Shown here: positions 30,765-40,866 of the stretch, one piece after another
Layout of the letters: each line of letters begins with the position of its first letter
How positions within the stretch are numbered: the stretch's first letter is position 1
Assembly: GCA_963693305.1 (NCBI GenBank)
Contig: OY855903.1
Coordinates: 26,308,455 to 26,372,454 of the forward strand
Length of the DNA stretch: 64,000 nt
From: Meandrina meandrites
Taxonomy: Eukaryota > Cnidaria > Anthozoa > Scleractinia > Meandrinidae
Direction of reading: 5' to 3'
Notes under the pieces: model-generated
Databases searched by the model: none
What the model saw: only the letters and a program-made list of their open reading frames with translations
What the model was told of the DNA's origin: nothing
Translations under genes and position numbers: made by a program

Positions 30765-31282
30765 GTAGGATAAATAAAGAGTAACTATGCGTCTTCTAAT
30801 GTTTTAATGCAGTTTGCAGAATTTACCTCGTGCTCTGAGCCTATAATTTTGTGCCTTGTTCCCTTGAGTTCGCTACAAACCTACAAATCAATTACTATAG
30901 ACATTTAGAGTCCACTCTTGGCAAATTTACATTTACTACAGATATCGTCTATAACGACAATACTCTTTACACGTTGTGCAGAATGTTTGATTTCGAAGGA
31001 ACTTCTACAACTGAAATAGTCTTTACAAACAACAGCCATACCTGACTACTGGCCTTGCATCGTCGACCAACAGCCGTACCATGCAAGGCCTTCCAGTTTT
31101 CTACCTTTAATAAACAGTCTTCAGTACATGGCCTAAAAAAAGAAGAAAGCGTTCAACGTCATTATGTGTAAAATGGTTGTACCATAAATTGTTTCATCTA
31201 AACTATCTGCTATTAGAAACGTGTATCCAAAGTGCATGATCACATGTTACCAACTTGTCTTTTCACAATTACATCTGCACAG

Positions 31283-31878
31283 ATTGTACAGTTGTACCTT
31301 ATGCTGTTTCCTCTCCCGACTGGATTGACAGAATCGTCAACAGCCATTGGCAATGGAACAAGATGCCAGATAATGTTCCCACCACAACTCGTCAGCCAAG
31401 TTACATCAACATTGCTGCTGATGGCTCGCTTAACCTTCCACCGCACATGCGGTATATTGTTAACGAGTTTGAAAGACGCTATGAGAACACACATTACAAG
31501 AGGCTACAGCCCTGTGGTACACGACGATCACTTGAAGGAGCAGTGGATGGGCATGGGAACCCCGTCTACGATAGGCTGTTAAGAGGAATTTGCCTACCTG
31601 CTTCTTCCCAAGGCAAGACTGTTGCTCCAGAGAAAGAACGCAAGAAACGCCACTCCGTTGGTCTGGGCGATCTTCGACGGTTTATTGGGGATCTTCAGGG
31701 AGATGTATTCCATGGAGAGATGAAAGAAATGGGTACACGGAAACAACGACGTAAGCGCCCTTTTTCTATTGACCTGGGTCAAGTAAAAGAGTTTGTTGCT
31801 ATCAGAGAAATCACGTCTACCAAAGAAAAGAGCACGCCTTTAGCTGACCAGCCAGAATGCCATAAAACCATTTGCTAA
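31283..31878 (+). CDS. Cytoplasmic tail exon (copy 2), end of the receptor gene
   Basis: Opens after ATCTGCACAG in phase 1 and ends at a TAA. It is the homologue of 3107-3705, with the paired Ser/basic segments KKRHSVGLGDL and RKRPFSIDLGQV. No kinase or other known signalling domain. With the exons from 6044 it completes a predicted secreted-signal, Frizzled, kringle, FN3, FN3, membrane, tail receptor. Confidence 0.7.
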
Positions 31879-34189
31879 CGGATTCTATCACATGATCGGA
31901 GTCATAGAGATCCCATGAGATAGTCCAGCACATGCAATATTCAGACAATGTTTTATTTGCTGTGAGGGTCAAATCATTTTCAGCATTAATCCTGCTTACG
32001 GCAAATGAGAAATATGATAAAACAGTTTGACACTGGATCATTCTTATTTCTGCATAGTTCATTAACGTAATTGTCAGTTTGCCACATGGGCGACACGTGT
32101 AGCTTGAGTCAAAAAATAAACCAGCCATGTCTTCCAACTCAGTTTATTCTTGGTTTTCACGTTGCGTCATAAAATTTTGAAATCAAAATTCAATAGGCCT
32201 GCTAAACTTTCGATGCCACTAGGTGTAAGATGAACTAAAAAGATATCTTTTTGCAAATTTCCGGCTTGGTTGTGACCTTCGTTTTTAAAACAGAGAATTT
32301 TGAATATTTGATTTCTCCGCCGTGTGTGATATCAAGCTGAGTGCCGTGACAAAGTTGTTTTGATTCAAAAAAGGCCTTTCCTTTCCATTTTTGTAGATTG
32401 AACATTCCCAATGTACTAACTGCTGTTTATGTAAAAATATAATAGATCATGAGCCAAAAGTAGTCGCTATTAATAGCAAAATTAAGTTCCAGATGGTTTC
32501 TCTGACATCACGGCGGCCATATTTCTGCCCCTCGGAAGGACACAAACATGGCGTCTCCATACGGAGCCTTATAAATTTGCGTGGAAAGTTTCGGCAAATA
32601 ACTCGCAAACGGTGCACCGCACAGACCTGAGACTTGGACAAATTGTTTACCTATTTATCTTCAATAATAACTGAAATTCATAGCTTCTGTCGTTGAATGG
32701 TTTCGATATTATTTTTTTATTGCGTGACAGTGAAAACCACCAATAAGCACCAGCTCTTGTCCCAACTAACGTTTTACACTTAAATTCCAGAGTGAAACCT
32801 CCAATCTGGCAATTAATTTGGTTCCAAGTCTGAATAAATCCCTTGTGTGTTACCACCATTCATATCGATAGCTATTGGGAAGCGCTTTAACGTCCTTTTT
32901 TGTCATGCGTGAGTTCATGTTCTGTTTTAATTGTTGCTGCTGTTTGGAGTAGAAGGGTTAAGGAAGGATCGTTGACAGCTGCTATGACATTGTGTAAAAA
33001 ATATGATAATTTCCTGACACCAGTTCAGTGCTGTTAGTGGACAATAACCAGGCAACCGATACTGTATAAGACATGTTAGGAGGATTCGATGCCATCTAGA
33101 ATATGGCTTTAAATGGACTAAATGGGAAGTGCACCATGCATCCCTTAAAAAAGTCATTGCCGCCACAAACTGGCACCACCAGCCAACAATTGTGCATAAT
33201 GGCATAACACCATTTACATAACTTTTTATCTGATAAAATAGATAAAGACTAGTTGCTCCTGTTTTCTGTAGACGATAGTCAACAACAGTACAAGTAGTAA
33301 TGGGCCCAGGTTTATGATATGAATTTGTGTGTGTGATTGCCTTTGTATTTATCAACTATTTGCCATTGCCCATGTTGCCTTGCAAACAACACTTACTAAA
33401 ATTAAATAAAAATACAAATAGTTTGTAAATTTGTTGGTTTTTGGACTTGTAATTGCAGGGTACACTTACCATAAGACTATGATTAATCTCCCTCATCTTC
33501 TACGAGAGATAGCCAACTCGGCCACACTTCATTGACTACTTGCTCATAGAAAATGAGGATGGGCTTTCTAACATTTGTTTATTAGAAAACATACAGTATA
33601 GTAAACTTATTGAAAAGTAAATTGTGATACAGATATAGCATTGGTTGATTCATTACTCATTACATGTTAATTGTTATGAGACTACGTTCTGTTACCTGAG
33701 GTTATTTTGCAAGTCTCAAACTTACTGAAACTGCTCTTTGCAAAAATGCCACTTTAGAAAAATGTTCCTTCAGGTATGATGGCATATAAAAAAAAATAAT
33801 ACCCCAAGTTGATAATTTTGTTTATTTTCATAGATTGTCAATAATGAACTACATCACAATGTCACTGATATCACTCTTACTTCCATTTGGCTTTAACCAT
33901 CTTGGTCTAGCATTGCCCTATCTATAAAATATCCACTTTTAACAAGCTCTTCATAAAGACTTCTACAATTCTGTGAAAGAAACTCCTCCAATTTGCCAGG
34001 AACAGCAATTCTACACTCAAGACCTGAAAAGAAATCAGAGTAATCTTTTATCATTTGAATTTTTTATCCAGTTAATGAGGTCAAGTCGACTTGCAAAAAA
34101 GTGCAATTTTGCCCTTTTGTTTGCCATTAGATTTCAATCATGAAATGTTTTTTCGGAGATAATATTTATAAGGGTTATACAATGCATAT
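31879..34189. other. 3' flank of the receptor gene; duplicated, rearranged block
   Basis: No gene recognised. 31879-33720 corresponds to the region after copy 1 but in a different order. About 200 bp around 32503-32690 (CGGCGGCCATATTTC...) has no counterpart in copy 1. 33720-34189 holds nothing I can name. Confidence 0.5.
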
Positions 34190-34489
34190 GGAAGGTGCAT
34201 TGGCCTAATGGTTAGTGTGCTGGACTCCGGATTGAGTGGTCTAAGTTTGAGCCTGGGCTGGGGTCACTGCATTGTGTTCTAAGGTAAGACATTGCACTCA
34301 CATATAGTGCCCATCTCCACCCAGGTGTATAAAGAGGGTGGTAAGGTGTGTGTGCGTGTGTGGGAGGCATGGTGGTCTAATGGTTAGTGCACTGGACTCT
34401 GGAACAAATGGTCCGGATTCGAGCCCTGACTGGGGCACTGCGTTGAATTCTTTGGCTCTACTCACATAGTGCTTCTCTCCACCCTGGTG
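34190..34489 (+). mobile_element. tRNA-like SINE copies, the second split by element B
   Basis: Two heads with tRNA-like promoter signatures: TGGCCTAATGGTTAGTGTGC (34202 on) and TGGTCTAATGGTTAGTGCAC (34372 on). The second is followed by a box-B-like GATTCGAGCCC. Its body is cut at CTCCACCCTGGTG by element B and resumes at 51062. Other partial copies lie at 51650-51780 and 57487-57660. Confidence 0.7.
34485..34489. repeat. Target site duplication of element B, left (TGGTG)
   Basis: TGGTG precedes the left AGTAG terminus and recurs at 51062-51066 directly after the right CTACT terminus. Confidence 0.88.
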
Positions 34490-34695
34490 AGTAGTAATAT
34501 CGGAGTCTGACTAAAACCACCTCGGGCGCACCCACCTAATTTTACCTCTTTCCTAAGGTTTACACTAAGGATTTTCAACTTACCTCGCTCACAAAGCTCG
34601 CTCGGTAAGTTAAAAACTTAGTGTAAACCTTAGGAAAGAGGCAAAATTAGGTGGGAGCTGCTCGGTAGTTTTAGTCAGACTCCGATATTACTACT
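34490..34695. repeat. Element B left terminal repeat, itself a foldback
   Basis: It begins AGTAGTAATATCGGAGTC and ends with the inverse, GACTCCGATATTACTACT. Its two halves pair almost fully (for example CCTAAGGTTTACACTAAG with CTTAGTGTAAACCTTAGG). The outer and inner halves differ after the first ~28 bp (CACCTCGGGC outer, CTACCGAGCA inner). Confidence 0.9.
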
Positions 34696-34742
34696 CGCAA
34701 GAGAAGGATAAAAGGATGCCCATTTAGAGGGATGCAACATAA

Positions 34743-35135
34743 ATGTACAAACAAATGGGGCGAGGAAGAAAAGGACTTCTATGCCAAAGTACAAAGAAAA
34801 CCAAAATATATAAAAACGGCCTGACAACGCCGCACGCAATATTCATCGCAGAACCAGAAAACGGAGGAGAAAAAGAGGAGCCAATAAACATATCAGAACA
34901 GCTGCTCACAACAATGAAAAAAATGCGCCCACAGGATTTAAAGAACGCGCTAATGGAGCAAGAAGAAGTGGAAGAAGTGGATCTAAACGAGCCGGAAGAG
35001 TTCGATTTGACAGGCGAGGGAGAGTCGGTATACGAAACGCCAATACTAACATCACAGCTGACCCGCAGAATAATGGCAAACGAGTTCAGCGCGGCCCAGG
35101 TGGAGTACATCTTAAGAAGAGCGTTGAACGCTTAA
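34743..35135 (+). CDS. Unknown acidic protein (130 aa) of element B
   Basis: A basic N-terminus (KGLLCQSTKKTK), then acidic low-complexity (EEVEEVDLNEPEEF) and a C-terminal helix. A second ATG (MGRGRKG) a few codons in could be the true start. First gene after the left terminus. No domain recognised. Confidence 0.45.
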   Translation: MYKQMGRGRKGLLCQSTKKTKIYKNGLTTPHAIFIAEPENGGEKEEPINISEQLLTTMKKMRPQDLKNALMEQEEVEEVDLNEPEEFDLTGEGESVYETPILTSQLTRRIMANEFSAAQVEYILRRALNA

Positions 35136-35312
35136 TCGGGCGAACAGTCCACAATAGCTTCAACAGCCTGAGCAACAATGAGTCTGACCTCAGAAGCCCA
35201 AACGGGGGAAGAAAGGTCTTTGACGGCGCAGACGACAGCGTGAAACAGAACAATCATGGTATATAACCGTATTTTTTTGCGCATTTAAACGTGTGATAAA
35301 GAAAGTTGAAGA

Positions 35313-35720
35313 ATGGCAAAAGCTCAAACACCCGGGCGAATAAGGGCATTAATAAAAAGGATGCAAGTGGAGCTGGCGAAAAAGCTGGAAGAGGACATAA
35401 AAAAGCATCAAGAAGCGGAGTACATAGAGATCGACGGAATGAAAATCAAGAAATGTCTGACGCAGCGTATCCCCGCCACGAAGGAAGAATTGGAAAAATA
35501 CCAGCGGGATAAAAAGGCCTACGAAAATAAAAAACAAATCAGCTTCATTGACAAAGTATTTTTCGAAGACGGCGCGCTGGAAGATTTGCCAAAGGAGAAG
35601 AAAAGTTGTGCAATTAGCCTAAAAGAAATGAACAAAAACGGTGATCTGGCCAGCTTCATTGATAAAGTATTCTTCGAAGACGGCGCGCTGCAATTAGAGA
35701 AACGCGGCATAAGGAAATAA
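35313..35720 (+). CDS. Lys/Glu-rich protein with duplicated SFIDKVFFEDGAL motif (135 aa)
   Basis: The N-terminal half is a charged helix. The C-terminal half contains the 13-residue segment SFIDKVFFEDGAL twice (about 76-88 and 114-126). Such a precise repeat suggests a short binding motif used in two copies. A TATATAA motif lies about 50 nt upstream. The next gene starts 3 nt after the stop. Function unknown. Confidence 0.5.
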   Translation: MAKAQTPGRIRALIKRMQVELAKKLEEDIKKHQEAEYIEIDGMKIKKCLTQRIPATKEELEKYQRDKKAYENKKQISFIDKVFFEDGALEDLPKEKKSCAISLKEMNKNGDLASFIDKVFFEDGALQLEKRGIRK

Positions 35721-35722
35721 AC

Positions 35723-36136
35723 ATGGATACATTAGAACTGATACAAGCACTTCCACAAGAACTTCGAGAAAAAATCTGCAACGAGTATATTGTAATAAAA
35801 CTCTGGCAGCGTAAAATGCTTGGCTGGGACGATGTCAGAAAAGAGATCAATAAAGGGTATACTTCAATGAAGCTCAAACAGCGTAAAACTCTTGGCTGGG
35901 ATAAAGTTCATGCTGCAATCTATGAAGCACCATTTTGCGATCGCAATAAACAAATTGTAAGGGTCTTGTTCTGTTATAAATGTGACAGAAGCAGATGTTC
36001 GCGAAATGGTCTCTGTAATCTGTGTATTAGAAATGGATTCAGACACTATCTCGGCTATCCTATTTTTGATGAAAATGATTATGATGAGTGCTTCAAGAGA
36101 TCTTTCTCCTCAAAATGGAGAGGAGGCTTTGCGTGA
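35723..36136 (+). CDS. F-box-like / cysteine-rich small protein (137 aa)
   Basis: The N-terminus (LIQALPQELREKICNEYI) resembles F-box-like helices of viral proteins. Two similar segments follow (WQRKMLGWDDVRKEI and KQRKTLGWDKVHAAI), then a Cys-rich region (CYKCDRSRCSRNGLCNLC) likely to bind zinc. Recruitment of a host ubiquitin ligase is only a possibility raised by the F-box resemblance. It ends 30 bp from the convergent collagen-like gene. Confidence 0.5.
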   Translation: MDTLELIQALPQELREKICNEYIVIKLWQRKMLGWDDVRKEINKGYTSMKLKQRKTLGWDKVHAAIYEAPFCDRNKQIVRVLFCYKCDRSRCSRNGLCNLCIRNGFRHYLGYPIFDENDYDECFKRSFSSKWRGGFA

Positions 36137-36166
36137 TATTTCTGAGAAGAAGAGCGGTCGGCAAAC

Positions 36167-37795
36167 TTACCTCTTAAAAGAAAAATCGTCTATTAAAATT
36201 AAACTTACTAATACGCGTTTTGTATTAGATAGGCCTTTATCTGAGTGGTCGTGTTGAGATAAATAAACCGCAAAATAGTCTCCCGGGTCTATTTTTTTTC
36301 TTTCATCATCGCTGCTCCACCGGGGCTCTGCATATTGGTATTTTAAACCACCAGCATTTCGTATGCTTGTAAATGGGGAGTTATGTCTGAAACCATAAGG
36401 TAAAGTAAAATTAAAACCTATTCTTTCAAAAGTTCGAGAGGCACCCTTTTGTTCTATAATTAAAGCTGAGATACCATCGAGTAAGCAAGGAAATGGCGCC
36501 ATTACACGAATGTCATTACCGAATTTAACAAAAGTTCTATTACCAGTAACATTTTCATCCGAGTTCCATTCTCCAGTTATTACTATTCTAGGTTGGAAAT
36601 TCTTTAACGCATAACCGTTTAGATCTAAATCTTTTTGTAATTTGATTGTATAGCTGTCTGTTGCGAAGCCTGGATCATAATTTTTTATTTGAAAAAAGTT
36701 CATATCTAAATTTGTTTGTAGAGTAAAATCACCGTCGGAAGCGAGAAAGAAAACATCATCGTAAATAATTCCGTCTATATCTGATTGATACCCCTTAACA
36801 CCGTAAATGATTAAAGCGGCCTTTTCACTAGGTGCTGAACCATCATAACCCGGATTTAAAATGTCAAAATAGATAGTGTCGTCATTCTTATCTTTTGATT
36901 TGTAAGTATTAAAAATGATCCTTATATACGGAGGGTCATGGGTGGCAAAGCGTTTGGTGTGGTAGGTAATAGTACTGGAGGCCAACTTGTTTAAAGGGTT
37001 AAGAAACCAGTTTTGGTCGTTTTTGTTTTTAGGGTAAAAGAACTCAACACATATAGTGTACTCTCCTTCTTTTAGAGGTGTTTTATTCAACGCCAAACGC
37101 GAGTTGAAAGAATTGTCACTTGTTTTTATAATGTTAAACGTGTAAGCCTTTTTATTGACACTGTGAAGGTTGGATGTAAAGTCTTCAACGGTAACAGAAG
37201 AAATATTGTTTACAGCTGAAACACCAACCCTTTGGGTTAAAAAACCTAAGTCATTCTTTTTATGGGCATGCCCAGTTGTAATTGCAGAGGAGCCCACATA
37301 TTTTTTCATTGAAGTAAGATTGACAGCATCTTGATCGCCGACAGGATTTGCGAGCTGTTTGATTGCATGGTCGTTCATGACAATGTCACCAGTAACGCTA
37401 GCGGTTGATACATCCCCACTATCACCCTTATCACCTTTTGCACCTTTTGGTCCAATAGCGCCTCTCGAACCCGCAGGTCCAGTTGCTCCAGTGGGTCCCG
37501 CGGGTCCTGTAGCTCCGGTTGGTCCTGTAGGTCCAGTAGCTCCAGTTGGGCCAGCAGGTCCGGTTCGCCCTTGTGGACCTCTTTCCCCTTTTAATCCTTT
37601 TTCTCCAGCATCACCTTTATCTCCTTTAGGGCCTTGTGGTCCAGTATTGCCCTTATCACCTTTTTCACCTTTAGGGCCCTGGGGGCCAGTTGCACCAGTT
37701 GGACCGGCAGGACCAGCAGGGCCAGCTTGCCCTCGGATTGAAGGAGACTCTTCATGTGTTTGAGTTGCACCCGTCGCACCGTTAAGAAACCCCAT
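36167..37795 (-). CDS. Collagen-like fibre protein of element B (542 aa)
   Basis: Residues ~22-131 are an uninterrupted-looking collagen region of Gly-X-Y triplets ([11 protein letters not shown] type) that should form a triple helix. A stalk motif follows, [13 protein letters not shown], also found in element A's fibre candidate, then ~370 residues of probably beta-rich head with no membrane segment. It is most simply a trimeric virion fibre. TATATAGAG directly precedes the ATG. Confidence 0.75.
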   Translation of the reverse strand: MGFLNGATGATQTHEESPSIRGQAGPAGPAGPTGATGPQGPKGEKGDKGNTGPQGPKGDKGDAGEKGLKGERGPQGRTGPAGPTGATGPTGPTGATGPAGPTGATGPAGSRGAIGPKGAKGDKGDSGDVSTASVTGDIVMNDHAIKQLANPVGDQDAVNLTSMKKYVGSSAITTGHAHKKNDLGFLTQRVGVSAVNNISSVTVEDFTSNLHSVNKKAYTFNIIKTSDNSFNSRLALNKTPLKEGEYTICVEFFYPKNKNDQNWFLNPLNKLASSTITYHTKRFATHDPPYIRIIFNTYKSKDKNDDTIYFDILNPGYDGSAPSEKAALIIYGVKGYQSDIDGIIYDDVFFLASDGDFTLQTNLDMNFFQIKNYDPGFATDSYTIKLQKDLDLNGYALKNFQPRIVITGEWNSDENVTGNRTFVKFGNDIRVMAPFPCLLDGISALIIEQKGASRTFERIGFNFTLPYGFRHNSPFTSIRNAGGLKYQYAEPRWSSDDERKKIDPGDYFAVYLSQHDHSDKGLSNTKRVLVSLILIDDFSFKR

Positions 37796-37797
37796 CT

Positions 37798-38430
37798 CTA
37801 TATATTTTCGTCAAAATTTTTTAGAGTTTGTTTTTTTGGTTTGTCGTGGTATAAAAAAGAATATTTAGCATCGGTAGCCCTTTCAAGCAGCTCTCTGTCA
37901 ATTCCTAATTCATCAGCAATACGGTTATTTTCTCTAGGAAGAAAGTTGAAAATGCAAAAGTGGCTACAATTATCTCGGATGTTTTTGGGGACCTTAAAAT
38001 AGCTTTGAGAAAGATAAATGACGCTGCAATTGCGGTGGCGACCGTTGATAAAATAATCGATAATGTCGTTTTGGTTGCTTTCACAAACCATGTCATCGAA
38101 AATTACAATCTTTTGATTGTCAGTGGACAGCGTTTCCAAAGGGATAACATCGTTGGCGGCTTCAATAACATTATAGTCAGCCACAGGATTGACTCTTGTG
38201 TCGAAATCATCAAGCATATATTGGTACTTGTCTTGATGCAGGTTCTTAGCGCAAAGGTAAATTTTGTCGTAGACCAACAGCCTGTAAAGCATATGCATGA
38301 GAATATTTGTCTTACCAGAGTTGCTTGGCCCGCAAATAAGCATCCGAAAGGTATCTGCTGGCATAGAGGCGTGGCCTTGCTTGTAATTACTTTTTGTAGT
38401 CAAACTGGGGTCGTAATTGGGAATTTTCAT
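37798..38430 (-). CDS. A32/FtsK-like genome-packaging ATPase (element B)
   Basis: 210 residues. Walker A is GPSNSGKT (about 34-41), Walker B is IVIFDDMV (about 108-115), then [15 protein letters not shown] with the arginine and sensor Gln. This is the same family as element A's ATPase but clearly diverged. It lies 2 nt upstream of the collagen-like gene on the same strand and shares a TATATATA promoter with the divergent 38459 gene. Confidence 0.85.
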   Translation of the reverse strand: MKIPNYDPSLTTKSNYKQGHASMPADTFRMLICGPSNSGKTNILMHMLYRLLVYDKIYLCAKNLHQDKYQYMLDDFDTRVNPVADYNVIEAANDVIPLETLSTDNQKIVIFDDMVCESNQNDIIDYFINGRHRNCSVIYLSQSYFKVPKNIRDNCSHFCIFNFLPRENNRIADELGIDRELLERATDAKYSFLYHDKPKKQTLKNFDENI

Positions 38431-38458
38431 TTTTTTCTGTTATATATACGGCAAAAAT
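38431..38458. promoter_or_regulatory. 28-bp bidirectional TATATATA promoter
   Basis: The ATPase (-) and the Pro-rich protein (+) start on either side of CTGTTATATATACGG. The palindromic TATATATA can serve both strands. It matches the motif seen before other element B genes. Confidence 0.55.
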
Positions 38459-39382
38459 ATGTCCATGAAGAAGTGGCAAAAACTTGTCAGCGAAAAGGCT
38501 GAAGTTGAGCAGCAGAACGACAAAATCCTCGCGGTAATAAAAAATACCAAAATCAATAAAGGGTTTGGCCAGCTATCAGGTGAGGATTTGTTCAAACCTA
38601 TCACATCGCGGCTTGACAAACTCCAAATAGGGGATAGCAACTCAGTTGCTGAGCCAAAAGAAGAGGTTCCAGACTATGGTATGGATGAGTTTGATTTAAA
38701 CAACCCCTTTGATGGAGATTTTAATCCGGATGCGGAAACACCTCTACCTACACCAACACCATCACCTACACCATCACCTACACCATCACCAACATCATCA
38801 CCACCACTATCACCTACATCAACACCGTTACCACCTTTGGCTGAAGAGGAAGAAATGGAATTAATGGAAGAAATGGAAGAAGAGCAACCAAGTACAAGTG
38901 GGGTAAAACCCCAACCAAGTAAATGGGGGCCGCCACAAGAACCGGGTATCAAGGGATCAGAGTCGGTTGACCTGCAGACACTGAGCAGCATGTTAACAAA
39001 AAATAAAGACAATCCTGACTATGTTGTAAAAAGCCCAAAATCAAAATTCCGCGGCTACACATTGGCAGACATAAAAAAGGCAAGAGATGAAATTCTTGAC
39101 AGGAGAAAAGGGAATAAACAGCCTTCAGTAAGGTTGCCGATACCCCAGGATGATGAACCCGACTGGGAACAGGAACCCGAAAGAGAAAGAGAAATGGAAG
39201 GAAGCGGAAGTGTTGATCCAAACGCTTTGGTTGAAAGGCTATACTTAAGCTTGGCGTCTATACAGGCGGGCAACACCTCACTGAAGCTGAAAAAACAGGT
39301 CCAGCAGATGTTGGGGTTGCTGGTAAAGCTAAAGGAAATAACACAAAAAGAAGCCCACAAAATTTTGGGAAGTATTATATAA
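38459..39382 (+). CDS. Proline-rich, charged protein of element B (~307 aa)
   Basis: I take the ATG at 38459 (MSMKKW), just after the TATATATACGG motif. The open frame extends 14 codons further upstream, through the promoter. Layout: helical N-terminus, acidic linker, PTPSPTPSPTP repeat, acidic EEEMELMEEMEEE, a middle segment with KSKFRGYTLADIKKARDE, and a C-terminal helical pair. A palindrome (AGCAACTCAGTTGCT) lies in the coding region at 38636. Probably a virion or scaffold-like protein; family not recognised. Confidence 0.55.
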   Translation: MSMKKWQKLVSEKAEVEQQNDKILAVIKNTKINKGFGQLSGEDLFKPITSRLDKLQIGDSNSVAEPKEEVPDYGMDEFDLNNPFDGDFNPDAETPLPTPTPSPTPSPTPSPTSSPPLSPTSTPLPPLAEEEEMELMEEMEEEQPSTSGVKPQPSKWGPPQEPGIKGSESVDLQTLSSMLTKNKDNPDYVVKSPKSKFRGYTLADIKKARDEILDRRKGNKQPSVRLPIPQDDEPDWEQEPEREREMEGSGSVDPNALVERLYLSLASIQAGNTSLKLKKQVQQMLGLLVKLKEITQKEAHKILGSII

Positions 39383-39387
39383 GCAAC

Positions 39388-40173
39388 ATGTCAACCCATT
39401 TTCATTTCAACCTGTTGCTCGACTCGCAGCTGGCCAAACAAAACAACGCCAACAGCAAGTCACATGACTTTACAATTAACTTTGACCCACCAATCGCTTT
39501 AGATCCCTCCAAATCATACAAGACGGCGTTAAATGAGCTGGTATCTATGACCTATTCGTGGTACAACATCGCAAAACAGTACAACAACAACGAGTTCAAA
39601 TGGCGGAAAAAAACAGAGAACTGGAAAACCGTGACAATTCCGGATGGAATGTATGATTACGACGGTCTCAACACCACCATCCAGTCGCTTATCGGAAGAG
39701 TGGATCCCAAGGATGAAAAATCCAAGTTTATTGTCCAGCTGTATTTTCACACCACAACGTATCGGGCGGTCATTCTGTTGCAGGACGGCTACGAGCTTGA
39801 TCTAAGTGGAGGTGAATTCGCCGCGTTGCTGGGTTTTGACAAGAAAACAATAGACGGACCGAACAATAGGAGCGACCGCGTGCCAAATATAACAAGAGGC
39901 GTCGACTGGATCTATATCCATTGCGATCTCATTACAAGAGCCGTGGACAACATCGGAGGCGACGTTATGTTCTCCTTTTCAACCGCTGAACTCACCGTCA
40001 GCTACCCCTTTTCAAAAGAGCCCCGCCGCCTCCTGTGGCACCGGGTGAACAAAAACAGAATCAACGCGATAAATATCAAAATCACGGACGGGCGCAACAA
40101 CATTATAGATCTGAATGACCAAGACGTGGCTTTAAGTATCATCATTGAAGAAGAAACACCTAAGCGCAACTGA
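39388..40173 (+). CDS. Penton / minor capsid protein candidate (element B)
   Basis: 261 residues, no membrane segment, beta-rich, beginning FHFNLLLDSQ. A conserved-looking stretch with LTALNEL-type residues (YKTALNELVSMTYSWYN) and GMYDYDGLN suits the single jelly-roll minor capsid (penton) protein of Polintons. It stands 5 nt behind the previous gene and upstream of the capsid gene. TATATAAGCAACATG overlaps its start. Element A has no obvious counterpart. About 58 bp of its 3' end are repeated after the stop. Confidence 0.65.
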   Translation: MSTHFHFNLLLDSQLAKQNNANSKSHDFTINFDPPIALDPSKSYKTALNELVSMTYSWYNIAKQYNNNEFKWRKKTENWKTVTIPDGMYDYDGLNTTIQSLIGRVDPKDEKSKFIVQLYFHTTTYRAVILLQDGYELDLSGGEFAALLGFDKKTIDGPNNRSDRVPNITRGVDWIYIHCDLITRAVDNIGGDVMFSFSTAELTVSYPFSKEPRRLLWHRVNKNRINAINIKITDGRNNIIDLNDQDVALSIIIEEETPKRN

Positions 40174-40257
40174 ATGACCAAGACGTAGCTTTAAGTGTCT
40201 CATTGAAGAATTACACATAGCCCCATAATTAAAAATAATTTACACATAAGTATAATA

Positions 40258-40773
40258 ATGAATCATCCGAGTGAGTGGGCGAGATATTATGACGCGCCGA
40301 GGGGAACATATAGATACAGACACAAAGGTACGGGGGTTGTAAGAGACACCCTGATGAATATAGGAAAGCGGTTCAAAAAGCAAGTCACCCGTCAGACGTT
40401 GGAGAAGGCTGTAAATAAAGCCTCGAAGCAAATGCTGAAAAAAGCTGCAGAAAAAGCAGAAGAAAAAGCGGCTGACAAGATACAAGCGGTTTTGCGAAAT
40501 AGCAACTCAGTTGCTACCCCAAGTGTAAAACCAAAGAGTAAAAAGACTCCAACTGTAAAACCAAAGAGTAAAAAGACTCCAAGTGTAAAACCAAAGGGTA
40601 AAAAGACCCCATCACAGAAACTTAGTACAGAGTCGAAACAAAAACTGAAGAAGATGCTAAACCCTGGGGTAGCAACTCAGTTGAGCGGGGATTCACGGAA
40701 AAAGTTAAACCAGATTTTAAACGCGGGTCGGGCTGCAAGGATGAAAGTAAACCAATTGATAGCAGAAAATTAA
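40258..40773 (+). CDS. Very basic, repeat-rich core-like protein (171 aa)
   Basis: A Lys/Arg-rich protein with a helical AEKAEEKAADK segment, then a repeated KPKSKKTP unit (three to four copies, about 85-115) and two more basic helices. Composition and position just before the capsid gene recall adenovirus DNA-condensing core proteins. This is an analogy only. Two copies of the AGCAACTCAGTTG palindrome (one imperfect) lie inside the gene. Confidence 0.55.
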   Translation: MNHPSEWARYYDAPRGTYRYRHKGTGVVRDTLMNIGKRFKKQVTRQTLEKAVNKASKQMLKKAAEKAEEKAADKIQAVLRNSNSVATPSVKPKSKKTPTVKPKSKKTPSVKPKGKKTPSQKLSTESKQKLKKMLNPGVATQLSGDSRKKLNQILNAGRAARMKVNQLIAEN

Positions 40774-40866
40774 AATAATTTTTTAAAAAGATATATAAGG
40801 ATTAGAATCACACTGAACAGAAATTAAAAAATATATAAGGATTAGAATTCACACTGCGAAGGTAGG
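40774..40866 (+). promoter_or_regulatory. Tandemly duplicated TATATAAGGATTAGAA promoter of the capsid gene
   Basis: The unit ATATATAAGGATTAGAAT..CACACTG occurs twice (near 40789 and 40830) directly before the capsid ATG at 40867. Most other element B genes have one TATATA motif. The doubling may mark a strong late promoter. Confidence 0.5.

Noticed and set aside
31283..31878. Tyrosine kinase domain expected for a ROR-type receptor
   Set aside because: No glycine loop, HRD or DFG motif is present in the tail exons of either copy.
34372..34440. Functional tRNA gene
   Set aside because: Box A and box B-like segments are present, but no full cloverleaf can be drawn, and the unit recurs as a SINE head.
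37359..37763. Pro-rich open frame on the + strand opposite the collagen-like gene
   Set aside because: It is the complement of the Gly-X-Y repeat. The - strand frame is much longer, has a promoter motif and a fibre architecture.
39388..40173. A penton homologue in element A
   Set aside because: I looked for a matching single jelly-roll protein among the A genes and found none recognisable. It may be absent or too diverged.
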